NCBI GenBank assembly: GCA_017451265.1
Contig: JAFSPU010000007.1
Location: 124,001 to 188,000 of the forward strand
Direction: 5' to 3'
Length of the DNA stretch: 64,000 bases
DNA from: Clostridiales bacterium
GTDB lineage: Bacteria; Bacillota; Clostridia; Saccharofermentanales; Saccharofermentanaceae
Position numbers and translations under genes: made by a program. The notes beneath the pieces were generated by a model. That model searched no databases, was not told where the DNA came from, and saw only the letters and a list, made by a program, of their open reading frames with translations. Positions 17,991 through 25,785 of the stretch are shown piece by piece (within the stretch, counting starts at the first letter, position 1; each line of letters opens with the position of its first letter).

Positions 17991-19281
17991 TAATGTCGTC
18001 CGCTTTACTGTAGAAGCTATACTCTTCTTCGTGCTCAGCGCACTTTTGGTGGTGGCAGGCATTCTTGCCACCAACAGCAGTGAGTATACGCGTGTGCAGT
18101 CGGAGCTTGCGGTGGATTTCGCAGGTGTTCTGCCCGCGGATTCATATGTGCCGGTACAAAGCGCGCTCGTGGAGGGCTACGGCATCACGAATGTTTATGA
18201 AGGCATCGGCGAGGACGGCAACTCGAACGGCTACGTGGTGGAGATAGAGGTGACGGACCACCAGACGGGAAACCCGCTGAACCTTTTGATCGGAATCGAC
18301 TACAATACCGCCGCGCTGACGGGACTTGAGAGAGCTCCCGACGACCAGGGCCTGTCCGCCATCACTGACGAAGATATAAGCGTGATCCTTGCGCAGACGC
18401 TCGGCCAGCAGATCCCTGTGGCTTACGGCGTGCAGAGGCAGGATACGGACGACAACGCAGAGCAGCAGGTGCTGACGGGACTTAACGACGGTATCTACTA
18501 TGCGCAGACGCTGTCGGCGGACCGCTCCGGCTACATCGACTATGTGGAGATGAGCATCGAGAACGGCGTCATCACCATGGTGCAGTGGGATGCGTTTAAC
18601 GTCGACATGAATATCAAGAACAGAAGAGAGTCGTCGCTGGACGGCGTGTATGAGGTTTCCGGTCTTAACTGGGCTTCGCAGTCCTACATCCTCTGCCACG
18701 CGCTGATGGACGTGCAGAACCCCGACCTGCTTGCCATGAAGTCCGACGGCACCACTGACATCATAGACGGCGTTACGGTTAACATCAGAACCTTCGTGGA
18801 GCTGTGCGTGGAGTGCATCGAGAACTCCAGGGCCGAGTTTGATAAGGACATGTACTTTGCAGGCATGAGGGAGATCGTGGATAACCTCTTCGAGGGTGAC
18901 TTCGAGTCCTTGGGCGTCATGAATGACGACGGGTTCATCGTATTCACATTTGACGGCTACCCCGGCGTTTTCGCACTGCCTGACGGGGGACAGATGAATG
19001 TAAGACAGAAGATCACGGGTGACCTCGCGGACTACTCCGACTTCGATTCCACTGCGGCTGACGGCGGCGAGCAGATGACTACCACCGACAGGGGAAATGA
19101 GGACGGCATCCGCACGGAGGACAGCGCTTACGATGCAGACAGTATCGACGGTATCCCGATGGCGGAGATCAACACGTATATAGACGGCATCGAGGGTGAC
19201 ATCATGAGCACAGCTGACATCGTCACCGCGATCAACACCACATATAGATTCTTGAAAGACTACCTTAACTGGATGGCGTAA
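17977..19281 (+). CDS. RnfG-like protein with an inserted second FMN-bind-like domain
   Basis: A 434-residue protein, about twice the usual RnfG. It has one N-terminal membrane anchor (residues 11-31), then an RnfG-like outer domain (about 60-130, with NLLIGIDYNTAALTGLERAP). A second unit at about 166-285 has the FMN-bind pattern: DGIYYAQ, an IENGVITMVQWD strand and D261..DGVT (264-267) where the family has SGAT. The last 30 residues align without gaps to the RnfG C-terminus (IDGIEGD... for IDAISGA...), but SGAT reads EGDI, so the usual flavin threonine is lost. The start is GTG with GGAGGAGG upstream. Domain assignment is from pattern reading, not a search. Confidence 0.65.
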   Translation: MLSRDNVVRFTVEAILFFVLSALLVVAGILATNSSEYTRVQSELAVDFAGVLPADSYVPVQSALVEGYGITNVYEGIGEDGNSNGYVVEIEVTDHQTGNPLNLLIGIDYNTAALTGLERAPDDQGLSAITDEDISVILAQTLGQQIPVAYGVQRQDTDDNAEQQVLTGLNDGIYYAQTLSADRSGYIDYVEMSIENGVITMVQWDAFNVDMNIKNRRESSLDGVYEVSGLNWASQSYILCHALMDVQNPDLLAMKSDGTTDIIDGVTVNIRTFVELCVECIENSRAEFDKDMYFAGMREIVDNLFEGDFESLGVMNDDGFIVFTFDGYPGVFALPDGGQMNVRQKITGDLADYSDFDSTAADGGEQMTTTDRGNEDGIRTEDSAYDADSIDGIPMAEINTYIDGIEGDIMSTADIVTAINTTYRFLKDYLNWMA

Positions 19282-19282
19282 T

Positions 19283-20512
19283 ATGAGCATGATCGACACA
19301 TCGGACAAGACACTTAACAAGTCGCCCTTCAATGACCTGAAGGACCTTGATAATATCCCCGAGAACCCCTTCGAGGGTGTCGGTCTTGATCAGGAGCGCG
19401 AGGTAAGCCGCTTCTCCACCAGGTCATGTATCTTCACGGCTTTCATCATGATCTCGTTAAGCTTTATGCTGCCGGTGTATTCGGGCAGTATGAGTTCTTT
19501 CGGCATCTCGTGCCTCTGGGCACTCGGAGCGGCGCTTGTGTATGTGCTGTTTTGGTCATGCACCATGAGGTTCTTCGAAAGCCCCGACATGATGCCGGTC
19601 TCCATCGTTTTGAACCTGATTCCCGCGGTGGCTTTAAGCTTCCTGCCTTTTGTAAGTCTGCCGCTCGAGGGCCTCGTTTTCTTAGGCGCGGGTGTAACTG
19701 CTTTAACGCTTGAGGCTTCTGACAGCGCGCCGCACAAGAAGGTGCGCAAAGATGCTTCCGGGTTCACGGGCATCGACTTTTTAAGCGGCGAGGTGGTTAA
19801 GTATACCGAGTTCGTGAAGGCGGGTGCAGGGGAGATCGTGCTGCCGTTTATCTGTGCGCTTTTCTCTTCGTGCTTAGGCGTCGGTATTACTGAGCTTCTG
19901 CGCCGTTACACGCACCTGCAGGGCAAGGGTTTACGCGTTATCATCAGCGCGCTGGTGCTCGTGCTTTTCTCTGTCGTTATCAGTGCGGCGGGCGGCAAGG
20001 ATGTACTGTTCTCATCGGAGGAGTTAAGCGATGCGTTCACGCTGCCCCGTAACACTTATAAGCACTTAAGGAGCTTCATATTAAGAAGGACACGCTTCTT
20101 CGTAAGTATCGCGCTCGTCGGCGCGGGGTGTCTGATCGCTGACTCTGTTAATGAGTTGCTCACCCTTGGGCTGCCGTTCATGAAGCATATACTGTCGGCG
20201 CTTTTAGTCTTCGCCTTCGCATTCGCGCGCGGCAGGCAGTCAAAGCACAGGATACAGTTTGCCACGGAGCTCGCGGTGATACTCGCAGTGTGCGTGACGA
20301 GAGTGCATTCCATCTATGAGTTCGTGCTCGTGACGGTGCTCGCCACAGCGGTGGATGTGCTGATCACGTCGATGATGTATACGCGTAACAGAAGGCTCAT
20401 CATGTCGGTGAGAAGCCCGTATATAGACGGCATGCCGCTGGCGCTGCTGTCCGCGGCCATGATCTACATGGTGATGGAAGTGGTTCTGTGTTACTGGGGG
20501 ATAGTTTTGTGA
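19283..20512 (+). CDS. Polytopic membrane protein, possible RnfE-RnfA-like fusion
   Basis: A 409-residue protein with a 45-residue charged N-terminus followed by about ten to twelve hydrophobic segments. No family is obvious. Its length is close to RnfE plus RnfA. The C-terminal segment IDGMPLALLSAAM (381-393) resembles the RnfA ending GLPIALITAGLM, and the region 104-145 resembles the middle of RnfE. The cysteine motifs that bind the intramembrane 2Fe-2S cluster in RnfA/RnfE (LGxCP and NC) are absent: there is no Cys-Pro at all. It follows the RnfG-like gene by one base and ends the cluster. The RnfEA link is an inference from weak similarity. Confidence 0.5.
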   Translation: MSMIDTSDKTLNKSPFNDLKDLDNIPENPFEGVGLDQEREVSRFSTRSCIFTAFIMISLSFMLPVYSGSMSSFGISCLWALGAALVYVLFWSCTMRFFESPDMMPVSIVLNLIPAVALSFLPFVSLPLEGLVFLGAGVTALTLEASDSAPHKKVRKDASGFTGIDFLSGEVVKYTEFVKAGAGEIVLPFICALFSSCLGVGITELLRRYTHLQGKGLRVIISALVLVLFSVVISAAGGKDVLFSSEELSDAFTLPRNTYKHLRSFILRRTRFFVSIALVGAGCLIADSVNELLTLGLPFMKHILSALLVFAFAFARGRQSKHRIQFATELAVILAVCVTRVHSIYEFVLVTVLATAVDVLITSMMYTRNRRLIMSVRSPYIDGMPLALLSAAMIYMVMEVVLCYWGIVL

Positions 20513-20518
20513 TATAAT
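20491..20518 (+). promoter_or_regulatory. Promoter of tRNA-Arg
   Basis: TTACTG at 20491-20496 and TATAAT at 20513-20518, spaced by 16 bases, lie 17 bases before the tRNA. The promoter overlaps the 3' end of the preceding coding gene. Confidence 0.65.
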
Positions 20519-20535
20519 CCTTGTCGTGCCTAAAT

Positions 20536-20612
20536 GTTTGCGTAGCTCAGCTGGATAGAGCGACCGCCTCCTAAGCGGTAGGCCAGCGGTTCGAATCCGC
20601 TCGCGAACACCA
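20536..20612 (+). tRNA. tRNA-Arg (anticodon CCT)
   Basis: A complete cloverleaf: acceptor arms GTTTGCG and CGCGAAC (one G-U pair), a D arm with AGCTCAGCTGGATAGAGC, anticodon stem-loop CCGCCTCCTAAGCGG giving anticodon CCU (codon AGG), and T arm with GGTTCGAATCC. The discriminator is A, and CCA is encoded at 20610-20612. It stands alone with its own promoter and terminator. Confidence 0.97.
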
Positions 20613-20616
20613 CGTA

Positions 20617-20658
20617 CCCCCCCGTAATTACTGCGTTTAGCAGATTATGGGGGTTTTA
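20617..20658 (+). terminator. Terminator after tRNA-Arg
   Basis: A run of C (20617-20623) followed by GTAAT pairs with ATTAT and GGGGG (20649-20653), then TTTT. It ends the tRNA transcript. Confidence 0.75.
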
Positions 20659-20750
20659 CTTTTGCAAGGCAAGTGTGCAATCCAGATCGCACATTTCCCT
20701 ATTACAAAAGTGTGAAGTGATAATCTTAACCATAAAAGGAGGATTCGCTT

Positions 20751-21242
20751 ATGACAAGATTTCCCTGGGGCACAATGGCCCCCATCCCTTATGCAGATGC
20801 CAAGTACAATGTCACAGTAAATATGAGAGCCAACGGCATGATCGAGACAGAAGCCGACATAGATGAGAATCAGAAGATAGGAATAAAGGCCGCAGTTCTC
20901 CTCGGACTTGCCGACGGCTTAGCCAAGCTGGCTTCACAGTGTATTCCCACCGAACAGATCATCGCACACAAAAGAGATATCGAAGAGACAATCAGACAGA
21001 AGGTCTCCTCGGCAGGATACGACACAAGGGTCACGATCAATTCCATCACATGCGATGAAGCATCCCGCAATGCGCTCGAAGAAGCCAAGAAGAAAGCCAT
21101 GACCTCGGGTACTGTTGCACCTGCAGCCACAGCTTCATCTGTTGCTTATTCATCTGCGGTCCGTCCGAAGTTCTGCCCCAATTGCGGAAGCCCTGCAGGC
21201 GCCGGCAATTTCTGCACAAACTGCGGATCAAGACTTATCTGA
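20751..21242 (+). CDS. Zinc-ribbon protein of unknown function
   Basis: A 163-residue soluble protein with AGGAGG before the ATG. The N-terminal 110 residues form a mixed domain (about 15-105) that resembles the tail part of SPFH/virion-core-like zinc-ribbon proteins. A Thr/Ala/Ser linker leads to a C-terminal double CxxC ribbon (CPNCGS and CTNCGS, about 143-160). No catalytic motif is seen. It is probably monocistronic, because no gene follows for 249 bases. That gap (21243-21491) holds no coding frame, and I see no clear RNA element in it. Confidence 0.7.
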   Translation: MTRFPWGTMAPIPYADAKYNVTVNMRANGMIETEADIDENQKIGIKAAVLLGLADGLAKLASQCIPTEQIIAHKRDIEETIRQKVSSAGYDTRVTINSITCDEASRNALEEAKKKAMTSGTVAPAATASSVAYSSAVRPKFCPNCGSPAGAGNFCTNCGSRLI

Positions 21243-21491
21243 TATCGAAGGTCAGGCTTTCTCTAACGAAGGTCTCCAAGCCGCAAAACCAGCGAGCTGT
21301 TCGTCGGTCCTGTGGTAGTATCTTGATCCTTATCGAGCTTAGAAATTTCATTCATCTCTCAGTGAGAAGTTAAGAGACATTCTTTGGCGAATGTGTAGCT
21401 TAAGCGACAAAAAGTGATGATACTAACGATTGGGTTTCGCACATAGTAATGTGATAATAAATCAACAAAAATAAAGAAGGAGGACAATACC

Positions 21492-21776
21492 ATGAAAGAC
21501 TTAGAGAAAAACAATATTGATCTTGAAAAGTTGGAAGAAGTTGTTGGCGGAACACGTTCTGAGGAATTGGAACTTATCGAATTTGTAAAGACTCATACAT
21601 GGTGCACTACTGAGAGTGATGTATGGTATTGGCTTAAGAAAGAATCCGGTTTGCAGTTCAGAAGTCTTCATACTTCGACCTGGGGCTTGAATGAGTTCGA
21701 GCTCATGGACGGGACCAAACTTAATCATCGGGAGTTAATGACGCTGTTGAGGGAACGTATTTCTGATGATCTATGA
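21492..21776 (+). CDS. Small double-glycine leader peptide-like protein
   Basis: A 94-residue product. The N-terminal 20 residues look like a double-glycine export leader: acidic/hydrophobic LEKLEEVVGG followed by T, with the cleavage-type Gly-Gly at 19-20. The remaining 74 residues contain one Cys (WCTT), several Trp and end in a charged helix. The leader resembles that of the gene at 30712 (LDELEAVQGGT). Such leaders mark bacteriocin-like or signalling peptides cut by C39 proteases. No dedicated exporter is adjacent. AAGGAGGAC precedes the ATG, and a terminator follows. Confidence 0.65.
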   Translation: MKDLEKNNIDLEKLEEVVGGTRSEELELIEFVKTHTWCTTESDVWYWLKKESGLQFRSLHTSTWGLNEFELMDGTKLNHRELMTLLRERISDDL

Positions 21777-21785
21777 ATAAGAGGA

Positions 21786-21809
21786 AAGGGCGGAAAGGAC
21801 CGCCTTTTT
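21786..21809 (+). terminator. Terminator after the double-glycine peptide
   Basis: AAAGGGCGG pairs with CCGCCTTTTT around the loop AAAGGA, directly after the stop at 21776. It separates the peptide gene from the lipoprotein gene. Confidence 0.8.
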
Positions 21810-21865
21810 CTTTGGGTGTAATTCTGCAGCTCGGGGGGCGCGCAGAGAGTGGTATAATCGGGGGC

Positions 21866-22390
21866 ATGAAAAGATTTGCTACTAGTTTGATTATTATGAC
21901 GGCGCTTCTGGCGTTGGCGGCGTGTGGTTCTAACGGAACTGATACGACGGTGACTGAGAGTGCGACTTCTGCGACAGCTACCATGACCGCACCTGCTGTA
22001 ACGGAGGATGCGGTTCCTGCTGAGGAGACGGTTGTGATTACGACTGTGACTGCACCGGCGCAGACTGTGGACGCTGTGCCTGCAGACGAGGCTCAAGAAC
22101 AGCTTACCTACGAGCAGATCGATGCGGCGGTAGTCGAGCACATTAATGCCGTATACGGAATCGATTCATTCATCAGGGACGATATGAGCGCGGTGGATGA
22201 GGAAGGCACCACTTATTGCGTCTGGGTTATGTATACCATGACCGAGCAGGAATACGAGGACCGTACTAACCACGGCTATGCAGGCACCGCTTATGATGGC
22301 TTCGGTGAAGTTTCGGTGGATCTTGCTTCAGGTGACGCAGTCCTGTCTATCGACGGAGCCGAGCAGGAAACCTGGAACTTATATCAGTAA
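21866..22390 (+). CDS. Lipoprotein of unknown function
   Basis: A 174-residue protein with a lipoprotein signal: KR, then a hydrophobic core, then lipobox LAAC (Cys 19). A Thr/Ala/Val-rich spacer of about 50 residues follows, then a C-terminal globular part of about 90 residues (YEQIDAAVVEHINAVYG onwards). The ATG at 21866 was chosen over an in-frame start at 21773 because the signal peptide begins there. A TATAAT at 21853-21858 is only 7 bases upstream, which would give a leaderless or near-leaderless transcript. It converges with the minus-strand gene at 22395. Confidence 0.72.
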   Translation: MKRFATSLIIMTALLALAACGSNGTDTTVTESATSATATMTAPAVTEDAVPAEETVVITTVTAPAQTVDAVPADEAQEQLTYEQIDAAVVEHINAVYGIDSFIRDDMSAVDEEGTTYCVWVMYTMTEQEYEDRTNHGYAGTAYDGFGEVSVDLASGDAVLSIDGAEQETWNLYQ

Positions 22391-22394
22391 TCTT

Positions 22395-22973
22395 TCAGCA
22401 GGTAGTGTAAAGCCGCTCGGTTTCGGTGGAGCGGCGGATGAATGCGAAGAAGCCGTCGGCGCCGGTGACGATGAGAAGCTCGTGGCCGACCGGAAGTTCG
22501 AATCTGTTTACAAAGGCGAAGTAGTTATACTTTTTCTCGATGCCGTCTTCAGTGCAGGTGAGGAGCGCATACTGCATGTCCTGCTGATTCATATAATCCA
22601 CGTGCGTGATGGTGACGACTTTTGCCTGAATCTCCTCGGGCATTACGCGTGCGAGCGGGATGCGGAAGTGATCGCTGTGCTCGCTTTTCCATCTTCTGTT
22701 TTCAAAAACAACAAACACCACAGGCACCGTTATTACCGACAGCAGCATGCCGACTGTAAGCACTGCGTCCGTCAGCGTCTCATGCGTGGCGAAGAAGTCC
22801 CTGTAGGCGAAGACGAGTATCGTTAATACGACGATCATAACAGTAATCGGCAGGAACGCAAGCCGCATGGGCGTCTTGTTTAAAGGCGACAGGCCGTCCT
22901 GCGCTTTAAACATAACGAGCTGCGGGTTATCAAGCAGCATCTGCCTTTCTTCCTGTGTGAGTGTGCGTGCCAT
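22395..22973 (-). CDS. Two-helix membrane protein of unknown function
   Basis: A 192-residue protein: about 38 cytoplasmic residues, two membrane helices (about 39-58 and 68-90), then a soluble C-terminal domain with an alternating strand pattern (AKVVTITHVDYMNQQDMQYALL, KKYNYFAFVNRF). I do not recognise a family. It lies 5 bases downstream of the YidC-like fusion gene on the same strand and could share its transcript. Confidence 0.65.
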   Translation of the reverse strand: MARTLTQEERQMLLDNPQLVMFKAQDGLSPLNKTPMRLAFLPITVMIVVLTILVFAYRDFFATHETLTDAVLTVGMLLSVITVPVVFVVFENRRWKSEHSDHFRIPLARVMPEEIQAKVVTITHVDYMNQQDMQYALLTCTEDGIEKKYNYFAFVNRFELPVGHELLIVTGADGFFAFIRRSTETERLYTTC

Positions 22974-22978
22974 GTTTT

Positions 22979-25597
22979 TTAGTTATACGAGTACTCGTTC
23001 CAATTATCGTCGTCCCAGATATTGCCTGATACAGTAAGCCAGTATCCGTTGGGATCGACGAATTGTGTTCCGTGATTGAAATCTACATTCCATTCATCTG
23101 ACATGTATACCAGTTGTTCGCCGGTTTTGTCGTACTCTACTATCGGATTGCCTGTGAAGGGGTTTACGGGATTATCAATAACTCCATTGAGACAGATGAA
23201 AGGAGTGTCAGCGTTAGTCATAAAGTCGTATGATACAGAGAAGCCTTGGCTGCCAAAGTCTTTTACCAAAAGTACCGGGTTAACCCATTCGGCATCAAAT
23301 TCTGGATTGCTTACAAGAAGATCATCAAACTGTTCCAGGCCAAATCCGTGATCGGCTACGATTATGATACGTGAGTTGTCGTATAAGTTGTTAGCACGAA
23401 GATAATCAAACCATCTGCCTAAACATATGCAGGCTGACATATTGCACTCATATTGACTGTAATCTAAAAAGTTTGTATCCATGTGCATGGTCACACCGTC
23501 AACTACAAAACGATCTTCATGCTCTGCATCATATTCGGTATTGTCGATCATAGAACCGGGTGTGTAATCAGGTTCATTCATGAGGCAGACCTCGTGTGTA
23601 AGAGAGTTGGTTATCATGCAGAAACAATTCTGAGAATCGTCACAAGTTGTTGTAATGTCACATAAAGCGTTAATAGCCGCGTATTCCTGTGCATTGGTCT
23701 CGAATAGTCCAATCTGATAATGAGGGGTAGTAGCGACATAGGTATTATCTACATAACCGTTATAGTAATGATTAATATAGTTGTAAGATCCATCGGAATA
23801 AACGATGGGTTGTAAGATATAAGGCATAGTCTTCATTAATCCGAAACAGAATAGATTGCGGTTAAGTCTGGTTTCAATCTCTTCACCTGCATCAGTCAAC
23901 AGTTCGATTTGTTCGTTAAACATTCCTGAAAGCCTGAACGCATTGATATTCTCGTTATCATCATAGATGCTGACATCAGGTATCCATGAGTAATTTGCAT
24001 ATGCAGGATCACCGACTGACACGTTCCATCCGTTATCTGCAAAGATAGTAGGGAGTACTCTTAATGATTCATTGTGTTTATCAACGAGAGGTTCATCTGC
24101 GCGCAAGTTAATATTTGCGGGAGTATATTCGTATCCTCCGTAAAGAGCTGGAGCGGCAGTGTTGGTGTGCCCTCCGAAAGAGACTGTATTAGGGTAATAG
24201 ATGAATCCGTCAAACTGAGCGGCAACATCCGGTCGTTCATTAAAAATATATGGTATGTATGCACCAATCATACGGTCCATCATAATCAGGATAACATTTT
24301 GACCTGAAGTAGTCAGAGGTATGTTGATATCTTCTGTGTCGGTGTTGAAGTCGTATGTGCTGAGGCTGGAGACGCTCACAATCATAACGACATTACTTAT
24401 AGATAAAAATAGACAGGTTAATAACAGTACTGCTGTAAGGGTTTTGGTTATTTTCCTCAGTTTAAAAACTAAACCAAAGGCGAAGACTGCAAAGAGTATA
24501 TCTGCTCCAAGATTGATTAGAATCTTATTCTGTGAAAATTCCATAGGATAGTCATATATCAGTTTCCTGGAAAGCAGGCCGAAATTCTCATTAAAAGCAA
24601 TATAATTCAGAACCGCAGTTAATGCGCATATGGGCATAAGGTATTCCATGATTTTCCCGAATCTTTCTTTTGTCAGATAGATAAAAAGCGGAATCCAGAT
24701 TAAAAACATTCCGATAGCAATTAGCATGCTGCTTACAAGATAGAGAGTCGGATTATGCGGCGTTGAACTGAATGTGTTGATAAGTTCAGTAGGGTTTTCC
24801 GATATTACATCAGCCGGTATCATGATACCTGTAAGCACTGTCAGAACACCGCAGGATAATGCAATAAGACGTCCGTCAGTTTTGCTCTTTGAACGGGCAG
24901 ATGCAGGCTTTGTGTGTTTCTTGCTGATAGTGCAGCCGACGATGTTTTTTACTAGAGAAAAGACATTATTTAAAGTCCAATAGAAAACCAGACCTGAAGG
25001 GGAATCATACAGTAGAAATAAGAAAACCATCGCAATGAGTATGAGCTTCAGCTTCTCTTTTAGAGGTTCTTTGCCGGCGTAGATAAAGCTGGATATAAGA
25101 TTAACTGCGGTCATGAGGATAGGCAGTGCATTTATGCGAATATTGCCTATAGGTATTAGAGCGTCAGGAAGCCCCAGATCATGTATGGGTCCCAGAGAAA
25201 CTCCATGTAACATCTTCAATTCTGAAAGGAAATAGTATGCTGCCATGAAGAATGGTATCTGGAGCATAAGGGAAGTGAGGCCTTTGACAGTGTTAAGAGG
25301 ACTGTAATTTGCTTCCCTGTAATAAGCCTGAAGCATCATTACTTTCTCATCGCCCGAAAAAGACTTCTTGATGCGGTCTGCCACTGAACGCACTGAGGCA
25401 TCCTTTTCACGAGCCTGATTCTGCAGTTCATCCGCTCTGATGTACAAGGGAAGGGCAAGGATATTAACGACAAGACTTAATACAAGGATAGAAAAACCGC
25501 AGTTACCAGTGAATTTGTAGGCATAGAAGTATATAAACTCGAACACGAGCCTAATAGGTTCTATGAGTAACAAATATAGGTAATTAATCAAATTCAT
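22979..25597 (-). CDS. YidC/Oxa1-like domain fused to an alkaline-phosphatase-superfamily (sulfatase/LtaS-like) domain
   Basis: An 872-residue protein. Residues 1-215 follow YidC/Oxa1: a first core helix (SILVLSLVVNILALPL), a coiled cytoplasmic loop, SPLNTVKGLTSLMLQIPFF, and a final SGLVFYWTLNNVFSL. The groove arginine of insertases is replaced by Asn 45. Five to six further membrane helices follow (about 240-415). From about residue 435 comes an alkaline-phosphatase-fold domain: NVILIMMDRM, GGHTNTAAPALYGG (possible nucleophile Thr) and RIIIVADHGFG (metal site). The start at 25597 is preferred to the longer frame from 25753 because AGGAC precedes it and the YidC helix begins there. Base composition is AT-richer than the neighbours. 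It may modify an envelope polymer; the substrate is unknown. Confidence 0.82.
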   Translation of the reverse strand: MNLINYLYLLLIEPIRLVFEFIYFYAYKFTGNCGFSILVLSLVVNILALPLYIRADELQNQAREKDASVRSVADRIKKSFSGDEKVMMLQAYYREANYSPLNTVKGLTSLMLQIPFFMAAYYFLSELKMLHGVSLGPIHDLGLPDALIPIGNIRINALPILMTAVNLISSFIYAGKEPLKEKLKLILIAMVFLFLLYDSPSGLVFYWTLNNVFSLVKNIVGCTISKKHTKPASARSKSKTDGRLIALSCGVLTVLTGIMIPADVISENPTELINTFSSTPHNPTLYLVSSMLIAIGMFLIWIPLFIYLTKERFGKIMEYLMPICALTAVLNYIAFNENFGLLSRKLIYDYPMEFSQNKILINLGADILFAVFAFGLVFKLRKITKTLTAVLLLTCLFLSISNVVMIVSVSSLSTYDFNTDTEDINIPLTTSGQNVILIMMDRMIGAYIPYIFNERPDVAAQFDGFIYYPNTVSFGGHTNTAAPALYGGYEYTPANINLRADEPLVDKHNESLRVLPTIFADNGWNVSVGDPAYANYSWIPDVSIYDDNENINAFRLSGMFNEQIELLTDAGEEIETRLNRNLFCFGLMKTMPYILQPIVYSDGSYNYINHYYNGYVDNTYVATTPHYQIGLFETNAQEYAAINALCDITTTCDDSQNCFCMITNSLTHEVCLMNEPDYTPGSMIDNTEYDAEHEDRFVVDGVTMHMDTNFLDYSQYECNMSACICLGRWFDYLRANNLYDNSRIIIVADHGFGLEQFDDLLVSNPEFDAEWVNPVLLVKDFGSQGFSVSYDFMTNADTPFICLNGVIDNPVNPFTGNPIVEYDKTGEQLVYMSDEWNVDFNHGTQFVDPNGYWLTVSGNIWDDDNWNEYSYN

Positions 25598-25684
25598 TAA
25601 TAAGTCCTGTTGCTTATACAAAAGAATAAATATCTTTAAATAAACATTGAAAAGTATACACCATATCATTATTGACGGCGAGTA

Positions 25685-25714
25685 AACAAAAATCCCGGCA
25701 CGGGGGCGCCGGGA
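25685..25714 (-). terminator. Minus-strand terminator after the AarF-like gene
   Basis: On the minus strand the arms ATCCCGGC and GCCGGGAT are followed by TTTTTG. It lies about 70 bases after the stop of the AarF-like gene and upstream of the YidC-fusion start, separating the two minus-strand units. Confidence 0.8.
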
Positions 25715-25785
25715 TCTCTGTGAGTAGTATAGGATCAGCTTCACCTCTGTCATGGAAGTGCTCCAGCCTGGAACCGGTACTCATA

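Noticed and set aside
18142-19332. A 396-residue minus-strand frame opposite the RnfG-like gene
   Set aside because: No ribosome site, no recognisable domain, and His/Val-rich composition typical of antisense to GAC/GTG codons. The plus-strand gene has overlaps and family motifs.
15550-20512. A standard, complete rnfCDGEAB operon
   Set aside because: RnfB is absent, the third gene is twice normal length, and the fourth lacks RnfA/RnfE cysteine motifs. Calling it a normal Rnf complex would hide these departures.
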